Shown here piece by piece: positions 19,526 to 27,330 of a stretch of DNA of 64,000 nt (positions are counted from its first letter, which is position 1; each line of letters begins with the position of its first letter). The DNA lies in contig CAWDAL010000009.1 in assembly GCA_963800285.1 (NCBI GenBank), positions 1-64,000 of the forward strand, written 5' to 3'. A model generated the notes under the pieces. The model saw nothing but the letters and a program-made list of their open reading frames with translations, was not told the origin of the DNA and did not search any database. Source of the stretch: DASUPK01 sp963800285 (GTDB lineage: Bacteria > Actinomycetota > Thermoleophilia > Solirubrobacterales > 70-9). Both the position numbers and the translations under genes were made by a program.

Positions 19526-20239
19526 TTACTTGACCAGCTCGACCTTCTCGAACGTGGTGCCCTGGAGCTCGGCCTCGTGGACCGCGGTGCCCGGGGTCAA
19601 ATCCGCAGTGGTGCAGACTCGGCCGTCGTCACCGCTCTCACCGGGGCCACTGTTGTCGTCGCCCGACTCGGTCTCGCCGGACTGATCGCCACTGCCGTCG
19701 TGCGATGCCGTGGCGGTTCCGGGACCCGAGTTGTCGTCGGACTCATGCTCGTCCTCCGTCTCGCACTTGATCTCGGTGGACGCGTCCACGGTGCCTGAGA
19801 CCTGACCGCCGCCGGCGACGTTGATGGTCAGCGTCGTGCCGTCGAAGCTGGCGATCGTGCCGGGGTTCTCCTCGCCGTCCTCGACGCCGTCGTTGTCGGT
19901 GTCCCGGTCGTCGGGGAGGTTCGCGGACCGGTCCTCACCCATGTTGTTGAGGCCGTCGTGATCGGCGTCCTCACGGCCATCGGGGCGGCCGTTGTGGTTG
20001 GAGTCCTTGGAGCGGGGGTTGGTCTTCTCCTGGAACTCGTTCAGGTTGTCGACCTTGTCCCGGTCCTGGTCCTTGTTCGACTGATCGACCTTGAGCGAGA
20101 GATGGAACTTCTTCTCCCACTTGTCGGAGATATGGTCGTGGTTCCGGTCCTTGGCGACCGCGGTGCCACCGAATGCGACGACGAGCAGCGCCAGCGCCCC
20201 GGCGGCGGCCACCGAGAAGGTCCTCAACTTTCCTCTCAT
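19526..20239 (-). CDS. Secreted acidic calcium-binding-repeat protein
   Basis: A 237-residue exported protein. ATG 20239 has an AGGAG site and gives a signal peptide ending near AVAKD. Residues about 30-115 carry Asp-rich thrombospondin type 3/EF-like loops (DRNHDHISD, DQDRDKVDN, DSNHNGRPDG, DADHDGLNN, DTDNDGVEDG), which usually bind Ca2+. The following domain (GTIASFDGTTLTINVAGGGQ) is like DUF5666 beta-barrels, and then comes a Ser/Gly/Asp-rich low-complexity stretch with two Cys. Function unknown; a structural or Ca-binding surface role is an inference. Confidence 0.8.
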   Translation of the reverse strand: MRGKLRTFSVAAAGALALLVVAFGGTAVAKDRNHDHISDKWEKKFHLSLKVDQSNKDQDRDKVDNLNEFQEKTNPRSKDSNHNGRPDGREDADHDGLNNMGEDRSANLPDDRDTDNDGVEDGEENPGTIASFDGTTLTINVAGGGQVSGTVDASTEIKCETEDEHESDDNSGPGTATASHDGSGDQSGETESGDDNSGPGESGDDGRVCTTADLTPGTAVHEAELQGTTFEKVELVK

Positions 20240-20375
20240 CACTTTCTCCTTCTCTGTCGCGGCCGTCCTCTGAAGACTTGGCGGCCGCCGTTTGACTTGA
20301 CCGGGCAACTATCGGCGGCGGCGGATAGGCACCGGTTAGCCACGAGTTAGGTCTTGGTAAGGAGTGGACGGCCGT

Positions 20376-21182
20376 TCAGCTGCGCTCGGCCACGAGCAGG
20401 GTCTGCGCGGCTCGCCCGATCGGCCCGCGCTCGTCGAGCAGGCGCGTATCGGCCATCCCGACGCCGTTCGTCTCGGGCAGCGTCACGGCGTCCAGGCAGA
20501 CCCACTCGCCCTCGGGCATCCGGTGCAGGTGGACGGAGAGGTCCACATTGATGAACAGGTACGTGGACCAGTCGAGCGCCGCGCTGACGCCGTTCCCCGA
20601 GTCGGCGGCGGCGAGCACGCGCTGCAGTGGCGTGGGCTCCTCGTCCGGGAGCAGCGGCACGGCCATCCGCATCCACACCGTCGCGGGGCCCCGCTCCATG
20701 AACGCTCCGCGGGTGAACCGGTACTCCATCGCCGTGTGGTAGCCGACGTCATAGCCCGTGTGGAAGAACTGGCCCGGCTCGCCGCTCTCGGGTCCCGGCA
20801 GCGGCTCGGGCGCCGGCCCGGGCGCCTCGAAATCCACAGGTTCCGTGCGCAGCCGCCAGCCCTGCGCCCGCATCAGAGGCTCGCCGGCCTCATCCGTGAG
20901 GACCGCCTCGAACATCTCCACCCTCCTTCCCGGGCGAACGACCTTCGCCTCCACTCGCAGCGGAGCGATCGGCACCGAGCGCAGGACCTCGTAGGTGATC
21001 CTCCCGACCTGCGCCCGCGGCCCACCCTCGCCGCCGATCCTGCCCCCGCCCAACAGCTCAACCTCGCGCCCGATCAGGGCGGCGGGGGGCCCGGCGTGCT
21101 GGGCGCCGGGGTCCCAGGGGCCGCGGGTGAGCTCCGTCGAGCGGTAGAGCTCGCCGTCGGGCTCGTAGAAGAAGTCGGGCAC
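20376..21182 (-). CDS. Acyl-CoA thioesterase family protein (double hot-dog, TesB-like)
   Basis: A 268-residue double hot-dog protein that would hydrolyse acyl-CoA thioesters. The first half has GPWDPGAQHAGPPAALIGRE and the second half has DWSTYLFINVDLSVHLHRMP with GEWVCLDA, both typical of the actinobacterial thioesterase family. ATG start. Divergent from msrB. Confidence 0.82.
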   Translation of the reverse strand: MPDFFYEPDGELYRSTELTRGPWDPGAQHAGPPAALIGREVELLGGGRIGGEGGPRAQVGRITYEVLRSVPIAPLRVEAKVVRPGRRVEMFEAVLTDEAGEPLMRAQGWRLRTEPVDFEAPGPAPEPLPGPESGEPGQFFHTGYDVGYHTAMEYRFTRGAFMERGPATVWMRMAVPLLPDEEPTPLQRVLAAADSGNGVSAALDWSTYLFINVDLSVHLHRMPEGEWVCLDAVTLPETNGVGMADTRLLDERGPIGRAAQTLLVAERS

Positions 21183-21274
21183 GGCGGCAGCCTAGTAACG
21201 ACCGGCGTTCCCGGAGGACTATTCGTCGACCGGGTTAACCTGGTCGACACCCCCGAGGAAGCGAGGTAAGAGAC

Positions 21275-21673
21275 TTGGAGAAGGTCAAGAAGAGCGAGCA
21301 GGAGTGGCGCCAGGAGCTGACGCCGGAGCAGTACGAGGTCGTCCGCAAGAAGGGCACCGAGGCTCCGTTCACCAGCGAGCTCAACGACGTCAAGGAGGCG
21401 GGGCAGTTCGTCTGCGTGGCCTGTGGACAGCCGCTGTTCGACTCGGAGCACAAGTTCGACTCGGGCACCGGATGGCCGAGCTTCGACCGTCCGATGGGCG
21501 ACGAAAAGGTCGAGACGGAGGCCGACAACAGCCTCTTCATGAAGCGAACCGAGGTGCTCTGTTCACGCTGTGACGCGCACCTGGGTCACGTCTTCGACGA
21601 CGGCCCCCAGGACACCACCGGGCAGCGCTACTGCATCAACGGGTGTGCTTTGGAGTTCAAGCCGGAGTCGTAG
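21275..21673 (+). CDS. msrB: Peptide-methionine (R)-S-oxide reductase
   Basis: A 132-residue MsrB that repairs methionine-R-sulfoxide in proteins. Zinc-binding CVACG and CSRCDAHLGHVF are present, with GTGWPSF and the catalytic GQRYCINGCALEF. The segment after the catalytic Cys is NGCALEF rather than the usual NSASLKF, adding a second Cys. TTG start at 21275 with GAGG upstream. Confidence 0.95.
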   Translation: MEKVKKSEQEWRQELTPEQYEVVRKKGTEAPFTSELNDVKEAGQFVCVACGQPLFDSEHKFDSGTGWPSFDRPMGDEKVETEADNSLFMKRTEVLCSRCDAHLGHVFDDGPQDTTGQRYCINGCALEFKPES

Positions 21674-21686
21674 ACGGCTTCGCCAT

Positions 21687-21727
21687 AACCCGCACGTCCT
21701 CAGCTTCGCTTCCGGGCGTGCGGGGTT
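21687..21727. terminator. Imperfect hairpin after msrB
   Basis: Arms aacccgcacg and cgtgcggggtt face each other across about 20 nt, between convergent msrB and the response regulator gene. Confidence 0.5.
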
Positions 21728-21757
21728 GGGGCGCCAACGCCCTGGCAACCCTGAGCG

Positions 21758-22399
21758 CTAAACCTTGCCGCCGGCGCCCAGGTAGCTGAAGCGCACGGCC
21801 AGGGCCACCGCCTCGGTCCGCGTATCGACCTCCATCCGCGCGATCGCGTTGCGGACGTGGGTGTGGACCGTGGCGGGGCTCAGTGAGAGCCGGTCGGCGA
21901 TCTGCTTGACGCGCAGGCCCTCCGCGAGCAATTCGAGGATCTCGCGCTCGCGGGGGGTCAGCTCGAGCAGCTTCTCGACCTCCCCGGCGCCCTGGCCGAG
22001 CTCGGTGCCGACGAAGGTGCCGCCGCCGGCGACCACCTCGATGGCGCGAGCGATGTCCTCGCTCGGCGCCGACTTGAGCACGTAACCGGAGGCGCCGGCC
22101 CGCAGCGCCAGCGTCAGCAGGTCGGGCTGGGCGTGGGCGGTGAAGATGATGACCCGTGTCTCGGGCCGGGCCTTGAGGACGTCCTTGGTGGCGTCGATGC
22201 CGTCCTTGCCCGGCAGCTCGACGTCGACGATGCAGACGTCGGGCTCCAGCTCCTTGACGACGTCGACGACCTCCTCACCGGTCTCGGCCTCGCCGACGAT
22301 CTCGACGCCTTCGACCGCGGCCATCCTTGCCTTGATCGCCTCGCGAACGATCTCATGGTCGTCGCAGAGGACTACTCGCTTGGGGGTCGAGTCACTCAT
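21758..22399 (-). CDS. NarL/LuxR-family response regulator
   Basis: A 213-residue two-component regulator. Receiver domain with CDDHEIVREA (acidic pocket), phosphoacceptor Asp in CIVDVELPGKDG (near residue 57) and Lys in GYVLKSA; C-terminal LuxR helix-turn-helix LTPREREILELLAEGLRVKQIADRL, with SPATVHTHVRNA. ATG 22399 shares its A with the last base of the serS stop (TAATG), so translation is coupled to seryl-tRNA synthetase. No partner kinase is adjacent. Confidence 0.93.
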   Translation of the reverse strand: MSDSTPKRVVLCDDHEIVREAIKARMAAVEGVEIVGEAETGEEVVDVVKELEPDVCIVDVELPGKDGIDATKDVLKARPETRVIIFTAHAQPDLLTLALRAGASGYVLKSAPSEDIARAIEVVAGGGTFVGTELGQGAGEVEKLLELTPREREILELLAEGLRVKQIADRLSLSPATVHTHVRNAIARMEVDTRTEAVALAVRFSYLGAGGKV

Positions 22400-23679
22400 T
22401 ATGTGGGAATCCTCTCTGGGGAGCCAAATTCCTGCAACTGGGACGGAAGTTCCACGCTCCCGTCCTCTTGCTGTCCGTTCTCCAGCAGCGCGATCAACGT
22501 TCGACCCACAGCCACCGCAGTTCCGTTCAGCGTGTGCACGGGTTCCGGGGATTCTCCTTGCGCGGGACGGTACCGGGCCGACAGGCGTCTTGCCTGGTAA
22601 TCCGTGGTGTTGGAGCAGCTTGTCACCTCGCGGAAGCGTTCCTGACTCGGGATCCAGCCCTCGCAATCGAACTTGCGAGCCGCGGGGGCACCCAGGTCGC
22701 CCACGGCGACGTCGACGACGCGGTAGGGGATCTCGAGGGCGGAGAGGATCCCCTCCTGGATCGCGAGGATGCGCTCGTGCTCCTCGCGGCTCGAGCCGGG
22801 CTCGACGAAGCTGAACATCTCGACCTTGTCGAACTGGTGGACGCGGAAGATCCCGCGCGTGTCCCGGCCGGCCGCGCCCGCCTCGCGCCGGAAGCAGGTG
22901 GAGAAGCCCGCGTAGCGCTTCGGCAGATCGCCGGCCTCCATGATCTGGTCCGCGTGAAGGGCCGCGAGGGAGACCTCCGAGGTGCCCACCAGGAAGAGCT
23001 CGTCGCGCGGGACCTCGTAGATCATCTCGCGCTCCCCGGGGAAGTAGCCGGTGCCGAAGAGCGCCTGCTCTCGGACCAGGACCGGGGGGATGGTCGGCTC
23101 GAATCCCTCGGCGCGCGCCCGCTCCATGGCGAAGCGCACCAGGGCGAACTCGAGCATCGCGAGATCGCCGAGCAGATAGGCGAAGCGCGATCCTGAGGCC
23201 TCGGCCGCGGCCTCCATCTCGATCCAGCCGTGCCGCTGGGCGAGGTCGAGATGGTCGAGCGGCTCGAAGGCGAACCGCGGCGCCTCCCCCACCTCCCGCA
23301 GGGTGACGTTGTCCTCCTCGGTCTCGCCGTCCGGCGCCTCCGGCTCCGGGATGTTCGGCAGGGTGGCGAGCAGATCGTCCCGTCTTTCGCTCAGCTCCGC
23401 CAGCTGCGGCTCGAGCTCCTTGAGCTCGGACTTGAGCTCGCTCGACGCGTCGCGGAGCTTCACGAACTCGGGATCCTCGGTCTTGCCGCCGCGCGCCGCC
23501 TCCTGGATCTGACCCGAGAGCTTGTTCTGCTCGGCGCGGACCTGGTCGATCCGGGTATTCAGCTCGCGACGGCGCTCGTCGGCGCCCAGGAGCTCGTCGA
23601 GCTGCTCGGCGGCGCCCCGCCTCGCCAGGGCGTCGCGCACCGGCTCCGGGTCGCTGCGGATCTGCTTGAGGTCGAGCGT
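22399..23679 (-). CDS. serS: Seryl-tRNA synthetase
   Basis: About 426 residues, the normal length. The N-terminal coiled-coil arm (about 25-105) binds tRNA-Ser; class II motif 2 is CFRREAGAAGRDTRGIFRVHQF and motif 3 is NGTAVAVGRTLIALLENGQ. The conserved start L-D-L-K-Q-I-R is preceded by ACG at 23677-23679, exactly where ATG is expected. No in-frame ATG, GTG or TTG lies nearby; the next upstream one would add over 50 residues that merely overlap the cytochrome gene. A non-standard ACG start (or an unnoticed base error) is therefore implied. Middle gene of cytochrome c - serS - response regulator. Confidence 0.95.
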   Translation of the reverse strand, partial: TLDLKQIRSDPEPVRDALARRGAAEQLDELLGADERRRELNTRIDQVRAEQNKLSGQIQEAARGGKTEDPEFVKLRDASSELKSELKELEPQLAELSERRDDLLATLPNIPEPEAPDGETEEDNVTLREVGEAPRFAFEPLDHLDLAQRHGWIEMEAAAEASGSRFAYLLGDLAMLEFALVRFAMERARAEGFEPTIPPVLVREQALFGTGYFPGEREMIYEVPRDELFLVGTSEVSLAALHADQIMEAGDLPKRYAGFSTCFRREAGAAGRDTRGIFRVHQFDKVEMFSFVEPGSSREEHERILAIQEGILSALEIPYRVVDVAVGDLGAPAARKFDCEGWIPSQERFREVTSCSNTTDYQARRLSARYRPAQGESPEPVHTLNGTAVAVGRTLIALLENGQQEDGSVELPSQLQEFGSPERIPT

Positions 23680-23698
23680 GGCTCCGCCCCGCGAGCCG

Positions 23699-24100
23699 CT
23701 AGGGAGCGGCCGTGGTGGTCGTCGACGCCGGCCGCGGGGACTCGGTGACGTCCTGGCCGGCGTACTTGGCGACGAAGGCGGCGACCTTCTGCGCGTCGGC
23801 GCCCACGACGATGTTCTGGGGCATGATCGCGCCGGAGAAGCCACCGTTTCGGATCGCGTAGATCACGTCGGCGAGCGTCTCCTGGCGTTGGTCGAGATTC
23901 GGGCCCTGCACTCGCTCGGAGCGGTTCGCGCTCCCCTCGGTCCCGGCCGGGGACAGCGTGTGGCACCCGGAGCAGCGCTGGGCGAAGATCTCCGCCCCCT
24001 GATGGGTCGGGTCGTTGTCCGGAACAGAGACGCCCTGCGTCCCGCAACCGGCAACCGTCGCCGCCACGGCGACTGCGATCAGTAGAAATGCCCCTCGCAC
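23699..24100 (-). CDS. Lipoprotein-type c-type cytochrome
   Basis: A 133-residue small mono-haem cytochrome c. Signal peptide with lipobox VAGC (Cys near residue 19) suggests membrane anchoring outside the cell. Haem site CSGCH near residue 43 and a downstream axial methionine in GAIMPQNI. It ends in a Thr/Pro-rich tail. GTG start at 24100. Probable role is extracytoplasmic electron transfer. serS follows 19 bp downstream. Confidence 0.9.
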   Translation of the reverse strand: MRGAFLLIAVAVAATVAGCGTQGVSVPDNDPTHQGAEIFAQRCSGCHTLSPAGTEGSANRSERVQGPNLDQRQETLADVIYAIRNGGFSGAIMPQNIVVGADAQKVAAFVAKYAGQDVTESPRPASTTTTAAP

Positions 24101-24251
24101 GCGGCGGGATCATATGCGAAGGGCCCGTCTCGCCAGGAGCGTGCCCCTGGGGCGGTTCAGGACCAGGATGGTGATCCAGCGCAGGTCCTGGGCCGCAGCC
24201 GGGGGTGCGGTCCTGGCGCGACGGGCCCTCGCCCTCACGTAGCGTTCAGCC

Positions 24252-24734
24252 ATGCCCGTCAGCCCGGATCAGTTTCGAACCGCGCTGGGCGCCTACGCGA
24301 CCGGCGTCACCGTGGTCACGGCCATCGGCGAAAACGGGCCCTCCGGAGCCACGGCGAATGCCGTCACCTCACTCTCCCTGGACCCGCCGATGATGCTCGC
24401 GTGCCTCGATCGAGGCTCCCGCACGCTCACCTCGGTCCGCGCCCAGGGCCGCTTCGGCGTCAATGCGCTGGGCGCCGGCCAGGAGGAGCTGGCGCGGCGC
24501 TTCGCCGGGAAGAACGCCGAGGCGGAAAAGTGGGAGGGCATCGAGTGGTCTGAGAGCGAGGATCTGCCCCGCCTCCGCGGCGCTCTGCTGTGGGTCGCCT
24601 GCGAATTGCGGGACCTGATCGACGGAGGCGACCATCTGATCCTCACCGGCACCGCGCTCGCGGTCGACTCGCACGAGGGTCACCCGCTGCTCTTTCACCG
24701 AGGCGCCTACCGCGACTTGCTGGCGGAGTCCTGA
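24252..24734 (+). CDS. Flavin reductase-like domain protein
   Basis: A 160-residue FMN-binding split-barrel protein of the flavin reductase family (HpaC-like), reducing flavin for a partner monooxygenase or acting on flavin itself. FRTALGAYATGVTVVTA and SGATANAVTSLSLDPPMML are characteristic, as is FGVNALG. ATG start. No monooxygenase partner is next to it. Confidence 0.87.
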   Translation: MPVSPDQFRTALGAYATGVTVVTAIGENGPSGATANAVTSLSLDPPMMLACLDRGSRTLTSVRAQGRFGVNALGAGQEELARRFAGKNAEAEKWEGIEWSESEDLPRLRGALLWVACELRDLIDGGDHLILTGTALAVDSHEGHPLLFHRGAYRDLLAES

Positions 24735-24761
24735 CCGCCTGGTCGAACCAGGGAACGAACC

Positions 24762-25016
24762 TTCGACGGCACGACGCTCGGCTGGGCGAACCTCGACGGA
24801 TCGGGCGTCAACCCGGGCTTCGTCACCGGGGCGGAGAACTCCTGCGGTGTGGCCGTTGACAGCTCCCACCTCTACTGGGGGCGACGGGAACGACTTCACG
24901 ATCGGGCGGGCGAACCTGGACGGGACGGGCGTCGACCAGAATTTCATCACCGCCGGCAGGCCGCGTGAAGCTGAAGCTGACGAAGCGCGCGATCAGGAAG
25001 CTCAGGGATGGCGATT
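24762..25016 (+). pseudogene. Frameshifted remnant of a secreted beta-propeller-repeat protein
   Basis: Translation in shifting frames gives ANLDGSGVNPGFVTG, CGVAVDSSHLYWG, then (one base off, at the G-run near 24876) DGNDFTIGRANLDGTGVDQN, and in a third frame VKLKLTKRAIRKL. The first three are the YWTD/NHL-like repeat common in secreted actinobacterial propeller proteins; the last is like their basic C-terminal tails. At least two frame changes and the missing N-terminus mark it as a decayed gene. Confidence 0.7.
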
Positions 25017-25044
25017 TCCCTCCGCATAGCGGAGGAAAGTCGCC
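25010..25044. terminator. Strong hairpin downstream of the HxlR regulator
   Basis: Arms ggcgatttccctccgc (25010-25025) and gcggaggaaagtcgcc (25029-25044) pair almost perfectly with a 3-nt loop, 6 bp past the regulator's stop codon. Confidence 0.7.
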
Positions 25045-25050
25045 ACCTCT

Positions 25051-25692
25051 TCACTTCAGGGCTCGGAGGAGAGCGTTGACGTCTCTGCGGCTCCCGTCGA
25101 TCCGCACGTCACCGGCTTCCACCGCCCTCCCCAGCGGCTTTCCGCCGAAGACGACCGCGGCGATCGTGTTCGGGTCGCTACGGATCGAGACGTCGGCTCC
25201 CTCGGCCTCACCATGCTCGGCTTCGAAGCGCCCTCCTTTCACCGCGATCCTGAACGGAACCTCCCCCAGCCAGAGCTCATACGTCGCCTCCAGCCCATCC
25301 GCCTTCGCCGGATCGAAAGTCGCCTTGAGCGCCAGGACGAGGGAGTCCGCTCCCATCTCGGCGCCGAGTGGGAATGAGGGCGAGCCGCTCGCCCAGCGAC
25401 CCAGCGACAGGATCGCCGGCTCGAGCTCTTGCCCCCACTCGGTCAGCTCGTAGACCTGGGCCGCCGCCGGTGGCGCCAGCTTCCGGCGTCGCACGATCCC
25501 GGACTCCTCCAGCTCGCGCAGCCGCTGGCCGAGCACGTTCGGGCTGATGTCGGGAAGGCCGGTCCGCAGGTCCGTGAAGCGCTTCGGGCCGAGCAGCAGC
25601 TCGCGTACCACCAGCAGCGCCCACCGCTGCCCGAGCAGCTCCGACGCGTGGGCGATGCCGCATCCGTCCTCGATCGTGCGCGTCCTGGCCAT
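25051..25692 (-). CDS. HxlR-family transcriptional regulator with C-terminal SCP2-like domain
   Basis: A 213-residue regulator. Residues 10-100 are an HxlR winged helix (CGIAHASELLGQRWALLVVRELL, RFTDLRTGLPDISPNVLGQRLREL). CG near residue 10 may be redox-sensing, as in this family. The C-terminal half (about 115-210) looks like a sterol-carrier/alkyl-sulfatase-type fold. It is divergent from the DUF899-VOC pair, and a palindrome lies between them, suggesting that it controls both itself and them. Confidence 0.85.
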   Translation of the reverse strand: MARTRTIEDGCGIAHASELLGQRWALLVVRELLLGPKRFTDLRTGLPDISPNVLGQRLRELEESGIVRRRKLAPPAAAQVYELTEWGQELEPAILSLGRWASGSPSFPLGAEMGADSLVLALKATFDPAKADGLEATYELWLGEVPFRIAVKGGRFEAEHGEAEGADVSIRSDPNTIAAVVFGGKPLGRAVEAGDVRIDGSRRDVNALLRALK

Positions 25693-25714
25693 CGCGGGCA
25701 GTCTATCGCCACTG

Positions 25715-25752
25715 AGTCCTGAAATACAATCGCTTGCTTATCTTTTAGGACT
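25715..25752. promoter_or_regulatory. Palindromic operator candidate for the HxlR regulator
   Basis: Arms agtcctgaaa (25715-25724) and ttttaggact (25743-25752) form an imperfect inverted repeat in the AT-rich 120-bp gap between the HxlR gene and the DUF899 gene. Local AT-richness in a GC-rich genome supports a control region. Confidence 0.5.
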
Positions 25753-25811
25753 TTCTGGTACGGTGGGCTCGCGATATGGAGAAGGCCCCAAGCAGACGGA
25801 AGGAGAACGGG

Positions 25812-26510
25812 ATGGACCTACCCGAGGTCGTGTCCGCCGAGGAATGGGATGCCGCGCAGAAGGCTCACCGGGCGAAAGAGAAGGAGCTGACTCGGCGGAG
25901 CGACGAGCTCGCGGCGGAGCGCCGGCGGCTCCCACGCGCGAAGGTCGAAAAGGAGTACGAGTTCGAGGGCTCGCAGGGGAAGGTCGCGCTCGCGGAATTG
26001 TTCGAGGGCCGCCGCCAGCTCGTCCTCTACCACTTCATGTTCGGGCCGAACCAGGACCAGGGCTGCGACGGCTGTTGCATGTTCATCGACCAGGTCGGTC
26101 ATCCGGCCCACCTGCATGCGAGGGACGTGACCTTCGCGATCACCTCGCGGGCCCCGTTCGAGAAGCTCGAGCCGTTCAGGCGGCGACTGGGCTGGGAGCA
26201 CCCGTGGTACTCCTGGGGAGGCGGTGACTTCGGCGTCGACTTCGGCACCTCTCCCGCGGAGCCCAAGGAGGGCGCCTACCAGGACGGCGAGGGCTTCGCG
26301 CTGAGCGTCCTCCTGCGCGACGGCGGCGACGTCTACCGCACCTACTTCACGAAGAGCCGCGGCGTGGAGGCGATCGGACCCGTCTGGACCTTCCTGGACC
26401 GGGCGCCTTTCGGCCGCCAGGAGACCTGGGAGGACTCACCGGCCGGCTACCCGCAGGACGAGCCCTATACCTGGTGGCGCCGTCACGACGAATACGAGGA
26501 GGAGCGATGA
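25812..26510 (+). CDS. DUF899 thioredoxin-like family protein
   Basis: A 232-residue protein of the DUF899 family, thioredoxin-fold proteins of unknown reaction. Typical segments are VSAEEWDAAQKAHRAKEKEL, LVLYHFMFGPNQDQGCDGCC with the Cys-rich site near residue 90, and SPAGYPQDEPYTWWRRHDEY at the end. ATG 25812 has AGGAG 6 bases upstream. Overlaps the VOC gene by 4 bases (ATGA). Confidence 0.85.
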   Translation: MDLPEVVSAEEWDAAQKAHRAKEKELTRRSDELAAERRRLPRAKVEKEYEFEGSQGKVALAELFEGRRQLVLYHFMFGPNQDQGCDGCCMFIDQVGHPAHLHARDVTFAITSRAPFEKLEPFRRRLGWEHPWYSWGGGDFGVDFGTSPAEPKEGAYQDGEGFALSVLLRDGGDVYRTYFTKSRGVEAIGPVWTFLDRAPFGRQETWEDSPAGYPQDEPYTWWRRHDEYEEER

Positions 26511-27322
26511 GCGAGCGAGACGGGTACGAACACGGCGTTCCCTGCTTCGTCTCCGGCGTCTTCCCCGACCCCGGGGCTGCGGTCACCTTCTACGAGGAGC
26601 TGTTCGGCTGGGAGACCGAGAATCTGATGCCGCCGGACCACCCCGGCGACTACTTCATCTGCCGGCTGAGAGGCCGCGACGTAGCCTCGATCGTGTCCCA
26701 GCACGGCGCGCCGGCGCCGCCGCAGGCCGTGTGGACGACGCTCGTCTCGGTGGAGAGCGTGGACGAGGCCGCGTCGAGAGCGGCGAGCGCGGGCGGCGAG
26801 GCGATCGGCGAGCCCTTCGACTCGCCCGGCGGCGGCCGCCAGGCGGTCCTGGCCGACCCCGCCGGGGCGGTCTTCTCCATCTGGGAGCCGCGCGAGCGCC
26901 ACGGCGCCCAGCTCGTCAACGAGCCGAGCGCCTGGTCGATGAGCGCGCTCAACACCGACGACCCGGAGGCGGCGAAGCGCTTCTACACGGAGGTCTTCGG
27001 CTGGGGCACGAAGAGCTTCGACATGGGCGGCGCGGAGCTGATCATGTGGACCGTCCCCGGCTACGTCGGCGGGGAGCCCCAGCAACCGGCGCCGCGCGAC
27101 GTCGTCGCGACGATGCTGCCGCCGGACGCGGACGGCGAGGTCCCTCCCCACTGGAGCGTGGACTTCTGGATCGCGGACGTCGACGAGGCGGCCGCCAAGG
27201 TCCCCCGGCTCGGTGGGCAGGTGCTGGCCGCACCCTACGACGTCCCCAACACCGGCCTGAGGCAGGGCGTGTTCGAGGACCCGCAGGGGGCAGCCTTGTC
27301 TCTCACGCAGCCCCCGGGCTGA
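26507..27322 (+). CDS. Double-domain VOC (glyoxalase/bleomycin-resistance) protein
   Basis: A 271-residue protein with two vicinal-oxygen-chelate domains (about 8-130 and 140-268), each with the AVTFYEELFGW / AAKRFYTEVFGWG helix typical of the CFP-30B-like group. Specific substrate unknown. ATG 26507 overlaps the DUF899 stop; both genes form a unit divergent from the HxlR regulator, perhaps a response to a reactive compound (inference). Confidence 0.87.
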   Translation: MSERDGYEHGVPCFVSGVFPDPGAAVTFYEELFGWETENLMPPDHPGDYFICRLRGRDVASIVSQHGAPAPPQAVWTTLVSVESVDEAASRAASAGGEAIGEPFDSPGGGRQAVLADPAGAVFSIWEPRERHGAQLVNEPSAWSMSALNTDDPEAAKRFYTEVFGWGTKSFDMGGAELIMWTVPGYVGGEPQQPAPRDVVATMLPPDADGEVPPHWSVDFWIADVDEAAAKVPRLGGQVLAAPYDVPNTGLRQGVFEDPQGAALSLTQPPG

Positions 27323-27330
27323 GCTGAGGG

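Noticed and set aside
23680..23844. An N-terminal extension of SerRS reaching back into the cytochrome gene
   Set aside because: The added residues are Arg/Pro/Ser-rich shadow translation of the cytochrome C-terminus and not SerRS-like.
24114..24242. A 42-codon basic open frame just before the flavin reductase gene
   Set aside because: It begins 14 bp from the divergent cytochrome start, has no ribosome site and only low-complexity arginine/alanine content; it would leave no room for promoters.
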